This document shows positions 50,960-60,546 of a DNA stretch of 64,000 nt, one piece after another. Position 1 is the first letter of the stretch. Each line of letters begins with the position of its first letter. Both the position numbers and the translations under genes were made by a program. The notes below the pieces were generated by a model, which saw only the letters and a list, made by a program, of their open reading frames with translations, was not told the DNA's origin and made no database searches. Location: the NCBI GenBank assembly GCA_030407315.1, contig JALQPE010002096.1:186001-250000 (forward strand). Reading direction: 5' to 3'. The stretch comes from Asparagopsis taxiformis. Its lineage: Eukaryota > Rhodophyta > Florideophyceae > Bonnemaisoniales > Bonnemaisoniaceae.

Positions 50960-52402
50960 ATGAGTGCTGTCTTTAATGGTCATACCAACAGACTCGCCAT
51001 GTCGTCCCAACTCTCCATCACCAATCTAATCGACGGAGAGGTACTATCATTTCCTCTGGCAATAATTCGCGGCGAAATAACAGCAGACAAGCAGTTTGTC
51101 CACATTTCGAAGAGCCCGACATCTGCAAATCCGCACCCTGTAAAGACGCCCTATCCAGTTCGAAACAAGCAGTTCACTGCAACTATCCAACTTGAATCCG
51201 GTGCAAATTCCGTTACGATTTCCACCACCTCCAGCCAAACCCCGCGTCCATTTCAGACCGTCTCCATAAATCTCTGTTACATTCCGCCGCCGTCAGGAAG
51301 ACCTTTCGTGCGCCTCGTGTATGTACTACCCTCTGATCAAGACCCCAGCTTCCAAACGCCCGATCCGACGCCATGCGACGTCACTGCTGCCATCCAACGC
51401 ATCCAAACCGCCGGCATGATGATCCAGGCAGGCTGTGCTGAAATGATGCAAGCACACGGTTTCGGTCGACGCACATTCCAGCTTAGCTCGCAGGTGCACG
51501 CCGTGCGTATGCGAAATTTGACGCTGGCTGAAGCACTGACTAAGGATGGCATGCAGCTTTGGCAGCACATTGAAGAAGAATTGCGAACGTTACCGAATCG
51601 CCATAACACCATTGATGTTGTCATCATGTCTTTCACACGCATGGTACACCATCAGGTGCGCGCACATACAGCGCTTGGTGGCGGTCCCTTGGCACTCTTT
51701 GGAGGCGGGTCTTTGTTCACATGGCCGCAATCCGTATCGGAGATTCCGACACGATTCGCTGATAGTAGAAAATTCGATACATCGCGTTACTTCGATGACT
51801 CGGCAGGGCGTGCTGCTGTCATGGGGCGTCGTGCATGTACTAGCACGACAATTGGCGCGTTACTACACGAGCTTGGGCATTGCTTATCCCTTCCACATCC
51901 TACAGGTGATGCAAACCGCGATGGTGGCGGAATAATGTCACGTGGCTTTGATCATTTTGATAGATTGTTCGTGCAAGCACAGCCTGGCGAAAAATCACCA
52001 TTCTGGGACAGGGGAAGTGCTGCCAGATTGCGCTTTCATCGGTATCTTCAGTTCGCTGCAGAAACTGCCATGCACGATGTATATCAAAGACGATCACCCG
52101 TTCCCAGCCCAACACCTCTCCCGACATCTCAACATAGCAATACTTCCGCTCCTTATTTCTCTAAATTCGCTGAGGAAACAGTTGTATGTGAGTCTCCTGT
52201 TGGAATCGGTCATATTGGGTATTACAAGAACGGCGACAATGCTGCTCATGACGAGTTTGCAGAAGCATATCCGCGCCATTACACAGTGCCCTCTCTCTCA
52301 GATCTGCAGCGCCGATGTCATGCGAGTAGATCTGATAAGATTACATTGAGTGCCATTGATCTGTACGGTAGGATAACCACCAAAGATTACTCCGAACTAT
52401 GA
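50960..52402 (+). CDS. Putative zinc metallopeptidase (yeast YIL108W-like)
   Basis: 480 residues. The N-terminal half is beta-rich (LSITNLIDGEVLSFPLAIIR is typical of the family), and the catalytic region has HELGHCLSLPH, an HExxHxxxxxH zinc motif, followed by GGGIMSRGFDHFDR, a Met-turn-like loop. This matches the putative peptidase family named Metallopep in Pfam, whose yeast member is YIL108W; the biological role is not established. A jacalin-like or beta-sandwich C-terminus seen in some members is not evident. A second ATG at 50999 is possible. No signal peptide is visible, so it is probably cytosolic. The gene diverges from TBCD. Confidence 0.85.
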   Translation: MSAVFNGHTNRLAMSSQLSITNLIDGEVLSFPLAIIRGEITADKQFVHISKSPTSANPHPVKTPYPVRNKQFTATIQLESGANSVTISTTSSQTPRPFQTVSINLCYIPPPSGRPFVRLVYVLPSDQDPSFQTPDPTPCDVTAAIQRIQTAGMMIQAGCAEMMQAHGFGRRTFQLSSQVHAVRMRNLTLAEALTKDGMQLWQHIEEELRTLPNRHNTIDVVIMSFTRMVHHQVRAHTALGGGPLALFGGGSLFTWPQSVSEIPTRFADSRKFDTSRYFDDSAGRAAVMGRRACTSTTIGALLHELGHCLSLPHPTGDANRDGGGIMSRGFDHFDRLFVQAQPGEKSPFWDRGSAARLRFHRYLQFAAETAMHDVYQRRSPVPSPTPLPTSQHSNTSAPYFSKFAEETVVCESPVGIGHIGYYKNGDNAAHDEFAEAYPRHYTVPSLSDLQRRCHASRSDKITLSAIDLYGRITTKDYSEL

Positions 52403-52417
52403 ATCCTATTATCCGGA

Positions 52418-54997
52418 TTATTCTTCTAGCACTTTAGTGCAGCTTTTGATGAGCTTCTTCAAATTACTAGGTAGCTCGGGTCGAACTGATCCACGAATGA
52501 AGAGAGCTAAAGAAGCCTGAAATTCTTCAACTCCGTCCCAGGTTTCCTTGGTAAGCTTTTCGAATGGTCCTCGCGCAGAGGCTCCCTGTTTTTCGATCTT
52601 CTCGAGCTTGACAAATAGATTCTTTAGAGCGCCAACATAGAACGATTTTTCATGCTCTCCACATTCTTCAAGGTTGTCGATGAAGCGAAGTACAGAAAGT
52701 GACAATGCTTCACCAGACCATACGTGTGCAAGAAAATGAGCAAAGTTGTTGGTTTTGCGAGCTGGCATTGGTTTAACTTTCTCACTCCCCGGGACTTGCT
52801 TAAACACATCCCATAACGCAAATTCAAAAGTAAATCTCAAACGACGTGAGTGCAGGCACATGCGTTCCGCCAGAAGAGCATAAAACGGATTGAATGATTT
52901 TTCAGAACCGCAGCAATGTAAGATGACCAGAGCAGTATCCCGATCATGCCCTTGTTTCGTACTGAAAGCGCTCATCCGTTCCAAGCGATCCCATGCATCT
53001 GAAACATTTGCGCTACTCATAATGACAGTGAAGAGGGCTTTCCGAAACTCTGTATTCAAGCGTAGCGAAGATGCTAGACTGGATAAATCGGTTCCTGTAC
53101 CCTTGTCTCTAAATCCAGTTATGTTGTTCTCACCATTCTGGTTTCCTGCATCATGAGCGGACCGCCGTTCCTGAATAGAAAGTCCTATGCGCTGATCCCA
53201 CCATCGAACTGCTACAAAGTCATCATCTAAGAGATCATTAACCGAGGCATTCAGAGGTTGTTCTAAACTTCCAGCCCACGCAAATTTAGAGCTGTTCTCT
53301 TTCAAAGCAGTCCTCTTCAGCTTATTATTCTTGATGTCACTGATCAGATCGAGCATGATCTGAAGCTTCATACCTGGAGGAGCACAGCGGCCCTCTTCTG
53401 CCTGTTTTTCCTGCTCAGCGGCTCTCACATGAATAAACTCAATCATATCTTTCAGAGCGACAGGATCATCCATTCGAAGAAGGTTGCCTGCTTGGCGTAG
53501 TATAGTGAGCAACAATTCTAGACGCTCCATAACAAGCGGTTTAGCAATGAGCTTCACAAGGTCATAGATTACTTGACATGAAATGGCACGGCGCTCATAG
53601 AGCGAACAAAGAAGTGCGACATAACCAAAGGCATCACTTCTTGAACTATTGATGAGTGCACTTTTTTCTCCCTTGGCTTCTTCACCAGCCTCATTCAATA
53701 TTTCCACGATTCTTCGTACAGCAGATACGAGTAACTCTGCCAAAACAACGTTATCAATTCTGCTTCCGAGATGAGAGGCGATCGCCGCATGCGAGGAGAT
53801 GTACGGGTTAATGTGTCCTACGCCGGAACCATCTCGGACTGAATCCAGCGCAGCTTTAGCATATACCGACGCCATTTCCCTCCTGGGTAAGGTGTCTCCG
53901 TCTCCACCATTGAAAATGCGAAGAATGCTTTCTGCAATACCACTTGCGTTCGCGTCGGCAACTCGATTTAGCAGACCTTTTATTTTTCGTTTGATGCGCA
54001 TCTCGGCCGTACCGCCCATCCTTGCAGATGGCGGGACATATTTAGATGGAACCTTTCGTACTGGTTCTACAGGAGAGGGTGCTTCCGGTTCCGAATCATC
54101 ATTCGTTGATTCAGACTTTTTCTGTATGTCTTCTAGGGTATCGCTGTTTTCCGACTCACTTTCCGATGATTCTCTCAAATCTTCATCGGACCCATCTCCC
54201 GGGTCTTCCAGATTCACATCATCACCGATCATATCTTCATTGTTTAACGAACCATCTGATAGGTTACCGGGGGCTTCGTGTTCTGAGCTGGACAGTTCCA
54301 TGTCTTCATTAGAGTGAGAATCAACAAATGCGCCTTCAGACGCTTCATCTACATCGCTGCTTCGCTGGATATCTCCTTCACTTTGATTTTCCTCTGGCAA
54401 TTCTGCGTCAATTGGTGTAGAACCCGATTGCCGGGATATAGAACGGTCACAAATCTGTAATAGACTTGAAAGATCTTCATCTTCCTCTCCAAAAAGGCTT
54501 GCGTAACTGAGCGATGCAGCACTTTTCCCTTTCGATTCTTTTCTTTTCCGTTTTCTGCCAATTCCCAGTAGTTTCTCCAACCGACGAATTTCACGCTTGT
54601 CCGGGTCATTTTCCGGAATATCCTGTTTGGGCGGTGCAACAGGAGAATTCTTTGATGGATGGGACGTTTTTCTTTTCTTCTTTGGCTTCTTAGTATCCTC
54701 TTGTTCCTTTGGACGTTTTTCCGCTATAGGTTGTGCTTTCTTCTCTGGTTCCGCTTTAGTGGTAGACTTTCCATTCCTACGTGTCTGCCATTCAGTTTTT
54801 GCATTATGGGCTGCTCGCTTCTTGTCCTTTCGCTTCTCTTTCCTCTTCTCTTTTCTCGTGGCTACCAATGGAGTTTTGTTTTGCGGGGTGTTTTGTTGAT
54901 CTGACAGTTCCTCACGCAATGCTTCTGGAAGTGCAGTGTGAGGATCGTGAGTATCTCTACTACGCTTCTGACCCTTTCTAGCGCGTTTCCCAACCAT
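52418..54997 (-). CDS. NOM1: Nucleolar MIF4G-domain protein NOM1/Sgd1
   Basis: 859 residues. A very basic N-terminus (KRARKGQKRSRD, KRKEKRKDKKRA) followed by acidic Ser/Glu/Asp stretches is typical of nucleolar ribosome-biogenesis factors. A MIF4G domain starts near residue 330 (RIKRKIKGLLNRVADAN), and an MA3 domain follows near 630 (FRKALFTVIMSSANVSDAWD). Yeast Sgd1 and human NOM1 act with an eIF4A-like helicase (Fal1/eIF4AIII) in 18S rRNA processing. The frame extends to a GTG; ATG 54997 (MVGKRARKGQ) is the start. It is tail to tail with the metallopeptidase, only 15 bp apart. Confidence 0.9.
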   Translation of the reverse strand: MVGKRARKGQKRSRDTHDPHTALPEALREELSDQQNTPQNKTPLVATRKEKRKEKRKDKKRAAHNAKTEWQTRRNGKSTTKAEPEKKAQPIAEKRPKEQEDTKKPKKKRKTSHPSKNSPVAPPKQDIPENDPDKREIRRLEKLLGIGRKRKRKESKGKSAASLSYASLFGEEDEDLSSLLQICDRSISRQSGSTPIDAELPEENQSEGDIQRSSDVDEASEGAFVDSHSNEDMELSSSEHEAPGNLSDGSLNNEDMIGDDVNLEDPGDGSDEDLRESSESESENSDTLEDIQKKSESTNDDSEPEAPSPVEPVRKVPSKYVPPSARMGGTAEMRIKRKIKGLLNRVADANASGIAESILRIFNGGDGDTLPRREMASVYAKAALDSVRDGSGVGHINPYISSHAAIASHLGSRIDNVVLAELLVSAVRRIVEILNEAGEEAKGEKSALINSSRSDAFGYVALLCSLYERRAISCQVIYDLVKLIAKPLVMERLELLLTILRQAGNLLRMDDPVALKDMIEFIHVRAAEQEKQAEEGRCAPPGMKLQIMLDLISDIKNNKLKRTALKENSSKFAWAGSLEQPLNASVNDLLDDDFVAVRWWDQRIGLSIQERRSAHDAGNQNGENNITGFRDKGTGTDLSSLASSLRLNTEFRKALFTVIMSSANVSDAWDRLERMSAFSTKQGHDRDTALVILHCCGSEKSFNPFYALLAERMCLHSRRLRFTFEFALWDVFKQVPGSEKVKPMPARKTNNFAHFLAHVWSGEALSLSVLRFIDNLEECGEHEKSFYVGALKNLFVKLEKIEKQGASARGPFEKLTKETWDGVEEFQASLALFIRGSVRPELPSNLKKLIKSCTKVLEE

Positions 54998-55357
54998 TTT
55001 TGCAGTCTTTCCTGTCTCCCAGCACACACCAGGTATGCTTCGGGAAGGTCGGCTGAAGAAGAAAGAAATCCCGACGACGTCTGAAGCGGATCATAGCGAA
55101 TTGAAATAAAAGAACTCGTCTGCAGTACATTCTCCAGAAAACTATACAGTATAAAAATGTATTAAATTAATGACGTAAAGAGAGACGAGCAGAAAATATT
55201 ATGAAGCTCTCTGCTGATCGATTGGGTGATACAATAATCCTCTGAGATTGCTCATTGCACTCCCCAATAGATTCCCAGACTTCTATCGTTAAGAGTACAG
55301 CACCCAGACACCACATTCAATTCCCCTCCACGACCCTGAGCATCACCTTGTACAACA
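54998..55357. other. Divergent promoter region of NOM1 and PPOX
   Basis: 360 bp, AT-rich in the middle, with a TATA element at 55150-55157. Confidence 0.5.
55150..55157 (+). promoter_or_regulatory. TATA-like element upstream of PPOX
   Basis: TATAAAAA 200 bases before ATG 55358; the long spacing implies a leader of about 170 nt. Confidence 0.4.
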
Positions 55358-56806
55358 ATGCCGACGAAAAAGGCAAGTCGAAAGGTTGCTGTTTTAGGTG
55401 GCGGACCTGCCGGTCTTTCAGCAGCGTACCGGTTGCTTCACACTAAAGACGATGATGTCGGAGCGATTCGCGTGGATATCTACGAAGCGAGCGGCCGAAT
55501 GGGCGGTGTGTTGATCAGTGAAGCCGATGGCGGCTTTCAGTACGAGTTGGGACCAGCATCAATGAATGCCAAGCATGCTGCTGTTGCCGACCTGATCTAT
55601 GAACGTCTCGGACTTACCTCTCGAGTTGAACAACGCTGTGCTGCCGCGAAGAACTTTTATCTTGTGCGCAATGGTGCATTGTTGCCGATGCCACGCTCTC
55701 CTGGTCAGTTCCTTAGTACAAAGTTACTATCATGGAAAGCAAAACTCGCTGTGTTCAGCGAACCTTTTCGCCGAAAACTCAATGATGCTGACAAGGCTAA
55801 CGTCGAATCTGTCGGTGACTTTTTCGAGCGAAGATTCAGCAAGGAGCTCGTAGACTATGTTGTAGATCCGGCATTAGCAGGCATCTACTCTGCCAAGCCG
55901 TCGGAGCTCTCGATGAAGCATGCATTCGAAAGGATCTGGAAACTCGAGCGTTCAAAGGGGTCGATCATCGGCGGCATGTTCTCCGGTGGATTGAAAACAG
56001 CTCCCAATCCAAATTACAAGCCCTACTCAAGGAAGGAGCTTTTGGCCAGCTTTAGTTTCGACAAAGGTATGGAAGTAATATCCACAAGCATGCAATCCCA
56101 AATTGAACAACTCAATCGTGGTGGCAAGCTATACAAGAATGCGACAGTGCGAAGTCTTGAACGCGATGATAATGGTACTTTCCGTGTCAATGGGCGTGGA
56201 AGATATGACGCTGTCATCTCAACCATCCCTACATATGCACTGGGCAACATTTATTCAAGTTGCACGCCAATCCGTCGCGCATTTGGGATCCTCGCAAAAT
56301 CTATCAGGTACGCACCGGTGTCCATTGTTGTGCTTGGTTTTGACAAGGAACAGATCCCTCATAAACTAGACGGTTTCGGTGCTCTTGTGCCTACTGCAGA
56401 GGGGAGACGAATTCTTGGAGTCAACTTTTCGTCTTCCAATTTTCCGACACGTCTAGCCGATCCACGAAAAGTGTTCTTAACAGTGTATGTTGGCGGGAGT
56501 CGAAACCCAGGGCTGCCTTTCCGGCCGGCGAGAGAAGTTGTCGATCTGTCAACCTCGGAATTGCGACATATCCTGGGTGTCAAGGGTGAGCCTTGTTTTT
56601 CGCGCGTTAAAACATGGACACAGGGTATCCCACAATACACTCCTGGCTATGATAAAATTCTCTGTACGATTGCACGACTGGAAGATTCTGCACCCGGTCT
56701 GATTCTGGGAGGTAACTATCGCGACGGCGTTGGACTCCCAGATGCATTGCTTTCTGGCATCAAGTCGGCGGAACGCGCACTAGAGCACCTCAAGAATACA
56801 TCCTAG
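55358..56806 (+). CDS. PPOX: Protoporphyrinogen oxidase (HemY/PPOX family)
   Basis: 482 residues with the FAD-binding GGGPAGLSAAYRL near residue 14, ELGPASMNAK, DPALAGIYSAKPSELSM and the C-terminal LILGGNYRDGVGLPDAL motif of oxygen-dependent protoporphyrinogen oxidase, the penultimate step of haem and a step of chlorophyll synthesis. Only about nine residues precede the FAD motif, so there is no cleavable transit peptide; human mitochondrial PPOX is similar in this. A plastid copy might exist elsewhere. IPQYTPGYDKI near the end is a family hallmark. No intron. Its FAD could come from the FAD synthase in this window. Confidence 0.88.
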   Translation: MPTKKASRKVAVLGGGPAGLSAAYRLLHTKDDDVGAIRVDIYEASGRMGGVLISEADGGFQYELGPASMNAKHAAVADLIYERLGLTSRVEQRCAAAKNFYLVRNGALLPMPRSPGQFLSTKLLSWKAKLAVFSEPFRRKLNDADKANVESVGDFFERRFSKELVDYVVDPALAGIYSAKPSELSMKHAFERIWKLERSKGSIIGGMFSGGLKTAPNPNYKPYSRKELLASFSFDKGMEVISTSMQSQIEQLNRGGKLYKNATVRSLERDDNGTFRVNGRGRYDAVISTIPTYALGNIYSSCTPIRRAFGILAKSIRYAPVSIVVLGFDKEQIPHKLDGFGALVPTAEGRRILGVNFSSSNFPTRLADPRKVFLTVYVGGSRNPGLPFRPAREVVDLSTSELRHILGVKGEPCFSRVKTWTQGIPQYTPGYDKILCTIARLEDSAPGLILGGNYRDGVGLPDALLSGIKSAERALEHLKNTS

Positions 56807-56915
56807 GGCAACTGATCAGCGATTGAGACATCCCGGTAAACAATACAATGAATATCACACTAGAAAGTGTCCCCTGAAAGCCTGCACTAATCCTGATACA
56901 AACGGTTCGCAACGA

Positions 56916-57832
56916 TCACGACGACGCCCCAGATGAAGAATCAAGGATGGCCTTCTCGATATCCATTACGGGAAAGTCCAACTTTTCCTTCAAGCGATCC
57001 TGCGCCCAAAGCGTCATCTTGAGCAGCGAGGGGAGTTTCGGGTCTTTCTCCTGACATTGACTCGTTAATATGGCAGCATTGAGCTCACTAGCAGTCTTCT
57101 GCCTCTGCGCAGGTTCCAACAGGTCGGCGACGGGGCACTTGGACTTATCCTCGAAGGCAAGTAGGGCCATGGTACGTTCGAGTTCAGTGAGAAATTGCGG
57201 ATTTTCCTCACCGCGCGGAGCAAGCTCCTTTTCTGCAAAGGCCAGCGCTGACTGCACGTCACCACTACGGATGAGCTCGATGAGTTTCTGCTGCTGAAGG
57301 TGGAAGAAAAGCTTGGGGTTCTCGTCCAGGATGAGAGGGTTGAGTTCGTTTGCGCGTTCAATGGCTGCTTGAACATCACCGCGCTGAATGGCTACCCTTG
57401 TCGCCATTCGATCTGATATACTGGGGAGGTCTATTCCTGGTGGCGTGCCGCATTCTTCTTCGAATTTTTCTGCGGCCTCTTTGTAGCCCTCGATGACGAG
57501 GTAGTTCATAATGAGCTTGTTCATCTCACTGTGTAGAAAAAGGCGGAATGGGACGAGATGGAATAGGATGAGTTAAAGACCAATATGATAGATGTTGAAG
57601 GAACGTGAGGGCCAGTGGGGTGTAGCATACCTTTTGTCAACGGGCATGGACTCCAGTTCGGATTCCCATTCGGAGCTGGAGATGATCTTCCTTTTATCAT
57701 CTTGACCTCCGACTGTGCGGGGCTGTGCACGATTACTCAAGGTAACAGGTTGCTGTGGGGAGGTGAGCGGCAAGTTAGGGAGGTTGTTGAGGCGGGGAAA
57801 CGACAGTTGGAAAATACGAGTTGACATACCAT
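56916..57832 (-). CDS. GID8: GID8/TWA1 subunit of the CTLH E3 ligase
   Basis: LisH (MNKLIMNYLVIEGYKEAA), CTLH (FFHLQQQKLIELIRSGD) and CRA (ERTMALLAFED) domains are colinear with human GID8, a scaffold subunit of the GID/CTLH ubiquitin ligase. Three coding exons are inferred: 57830-57832 (the ATG alone), 57631-57752 and 56916-57528, with introns of 77 nt (GTATGT to CCACAG) and 102 nt (GTATGC to CACAG). They give 245 residues, MQPVTLSNRAQPRTV and onwards; WESELESMPVDKSEMNKL aligns with human sequence across the second junction. Skipping the first intron would use ATG 57826 and add about 25 residues, which is less likely. Confidence 0.87.
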
Positions 57833-58177
57833 GATGAGGGGATGGGGTTTGGGTGGGATTGGCAACAAGGTAGGGTTGCAAACGATTGTAATTTACACCA
57901 ATGCAACGGAAAGATCGGGAGTAAGGTGCCGTTCTGTGGCTTCAGACTCGCAAGCTGGTGAGAGAGATATTGGTGAGGATGGCGATTGAAACTTGAGATT
58001 GGATTCTTTCCCAATTGTAAACGTTGAGTATCGCGCTTGGCATGGGTAACAAGAGAGCGGATACTTGCCACCAGAAACTTTGGACTTGATGTGGCAATAA
58101 TAAAAATTACAACACCACAAACGAATTAAATTAGACTGACTCATGTCTCGACTATCTTACACGTTCAACAGTTTCAA
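57833..58177. other. Intergenic region upstream of GID8
   Basis: 345 bp between the GID8 start and the stop codon of the next minus-strand gene upstream. No ORF with support. Confidence 0.45.
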
Positions 58178-59176
58178 TCACATCTCGATACCCACCTTGC
58201 CAGTAACCTTTCTATCTTCAACATACGTGATAGCGTCTGCAACACTCTCGAGCGCAAACGTCCGATCAATAACTGGTACCACCTTTCCGTCTCGCAGCAT
58301 CTGCCCGATCGTCACTAAATCCTCTACCTTGGGCTTGGACTCGAGCGCCTTCATCTCAACACCTCTAATAAACGACATCCACGCACCACCAATCATCACC
58401 TGCATAAAGCGCGATGTAGACCCACCTACAGTAATATACTTTCCTTTCTTATTGAGAATCTTCACATAATCCAACGGTGATCTGAACGCGGCTGCATCAA
58501 TTATCACATCATACTTATCGTCCATCTTGGTAACATCCGTCTCCGAATAATCTAAAACATTCTGTACACCAATTGCCTTCAACACAGCCACCTTATCCGC
58601 CCGACACACCGCGGTAACTTGGGCACCAAAACTCTTCGCGATCTGCACTGCAAACGTACCGACGCCACCGGAGGCTCCATTGACAAGTACCGAGCTATCT
58701 GTGTGCACTTGCCCAATATCACGCACTGCCTGCAACGCAGCCAGCGCAGAGGTGCATGAAGCGGCAGCCTGTTGAAACGAGACGCCGGACGGGATTTTCG
58801 CCAGCGCGGACGGTGATAAACAGATATATTCAGCAAAAGCGCCAAAGCCGGATTCTGAAACGTCGCCGAAAACGTCGTCGCCCACGGCGAGATCAGTTAC
58901 ATCGGATGCGACTTGTTCCACTACACCGGCGAGTTCGCAGCCAGGGATCAGCACGGTTGGTTTACTCATGGTGCCAAACATGAGGCGAATGAAGAAGGGC
59001 GTGCCTCGGATGAGATGCCAGTCGCCTGCATGCACTGCAGCAGCTCGAATGCGGACGAGTACCTTGCCGGGCTCGAGAGGTGGTTTGGGGACATTTTCGA
59101 GCTTGAGGACGTCGGGTGGCGCGCCGTAAGCTCGATGGGTTATGGCGCGCATCTCAGATTGTTGCTGAGTTGACAT
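58178..59176 (-). CDS. Zinc-independent quinone oxidoreductase-like MDR protein
   Basis: 332 residues of the medium-chain dehydrogenase/reductase superfamily: a GroES-like N-terminal part (VLVRIRAAAVHAGDWHLIRG, PGCELAGVVEQV), then the Rossmann motif NGASGGVGTFAVQIAK for NADPH. The zinc ligands of alcohol dehydrogenases are absent, as in quinone oxidoreductases and 2-alkenal reductases. Sequence such as GDDVFGDVSESGFGAFAEY resembles the plant chloroplast envelope quinone oxidoreductase homologue, yet the start lacks a transit peptide. The substrate cannot be given. A perfect hairpin lies about 80 bp upstream of its ATG. Confidence 0.87.
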   Translation of the reverse strand: MSTQQQSEMRAITHRAYGAPPDVLKLENVPKPPLEPGKVLVRIRAAAVHAGDWHLIRGTPFFIRLMFGTMSKPTVLIPGCELAGVVEQVASDVTDLAVGDDVFGDVSESGFGAFAEYICLSPSALAKIPSGVSFQQAAASCTSALAALQAVRDIGQVHTDSSVLVNGASGGVGTFAVQIAKSFGAQVTAVCRADKVAVLKAIGVQNVLDYSETDVTKMDDKYDVIIDAAAFRSPLDYVKILNKKGKYITVGGSTSRFMQVMIGGAWMSFIRGVEMKALESKPKVEDLVTIGQMLRDGKVVPVIDRTFALESVADAITYVEDRKVTGKVGIEM

Positions 59177-60546
59177 TGTGTTTTGCTGTGAATGTTGTTT
59201 GCAAGTACCCTCGAGGGTAGTTTAAACGGTTGCGAGACTTGTCTTTAACAAATCGAGATGATGTACCGAGTTGGTACATCATCTGGAAATGATGGCATGG
59301 TGCGTGTACACGTGCGTGACACGCGTTGCGGAATGCGACGTGGGTGGAAAATTGTATATAGTTTTGTGATGATTTCAGTTATTTCGTTCAGTTTCCAAAG
59401 ATATTTCAACGCTGTATCGATCAGTTAAATCTTGCCATACATGAAACGGTTTTGTTCATTTTGCGTCGAGACTTGAACCGCACAAAACAATTTGCCCCAA
59501 CTCACCATTAGACGCGTTCTGAAAGAGATTGCTGGCCAATCGATCTGTCCCTCATAACTTTTTCTGAATCTCACAATTCACTGGCTTACTTGGCACACTT
59601 CAGTACGCTACCATCGGAAACAGTTGAGTATTATTGGTTTATGGCGTGCTGAAAACTACCCGATGATCTGGACAAAGAATGCCATTTTTCACTAGTGAAT
59701 AGTGTACCACACAAGTGTATCCATCATGATGTTTGTGGAGTAGGATTGCTGCTCTTCACAACTGCTGCATCCTGCGTGTGAAGCGCGGAAAGGGGCCGAA
59801 TATGCAATGTCCCACGCGAGCTCAAGAGGAGCGCAGGCCATTTCTAGATCAACGTCATATGCTTCACAGCCAAGTTCACGGCACATCTGACCATGAAGGC
59901 TACAACCATGCAGGTGAGCTCTTCAGTACCGTCAATAGCGACTCTACTACTCTGAATCAAGCAAATGCCACAGAGGTTGTGGTCGGCGGACAAAGTCCAG
60001 CCTGTCTGCTACTTTGTGATGCGTTGTAACACACCAGTTGAATATGAGCGAATATTCAGTGTCATCACGTATGATGTACAGATCTTTGATCTCAACCAGA
60101 GTTTGCGCGTTCTGGAAGCGTTTTTGATTCACTGCAACAAATGGTCATTCCTACTAATGTTCCTAGAAATACCTTTTGAGTCGTCATTGTTGTTGCTGTT
60201 GCACATGTGCTGCTTGTAACTTGAAAAGACACTGTCGGATCGAGCAAACTAAATCAAAAACGCAAAGATTTTTATCACAAAATAATACATCTGTACCATA
60301 CGCATTTGTATCAATGAACAAAATCGTTTCCGTCCAGTCGTGCATCCCAAGCTCACCCTTGCCCAAATGATGAGTAGTTTACCGCGAGATTCCCCCACAC
60401 ACTTCATGTCATAGCCGTTCCAAACATCTATCACAAACCAAGTCCAACCATGCTCCTACATTTCAACTTTAGCAATTCCAAAATTTAACATCCTACTCCA
60501 CCCCGCGTCCACCCGTCAACCCGCCGTCCATCACAAACCAAACCCA
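59177..60546. other. Divergent intergenic region with hairpin
   Basis: 1.37 kb between start codons. It includes the 12-bp stem at 59256-59284 and otherwise only short shadows. Confidence 0.45.
59256..59284. promoter_or_regulatory. Perfect 12-bp hairpin upstream of the MDR gene
   Basis: Stem AGATGATGTACC pairs with GGTACATCATCT around loop GAGTT. It may be a dimeric regulator site or a 5' leader hairpin of the minus-strand gene. Confidence 0.5.
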
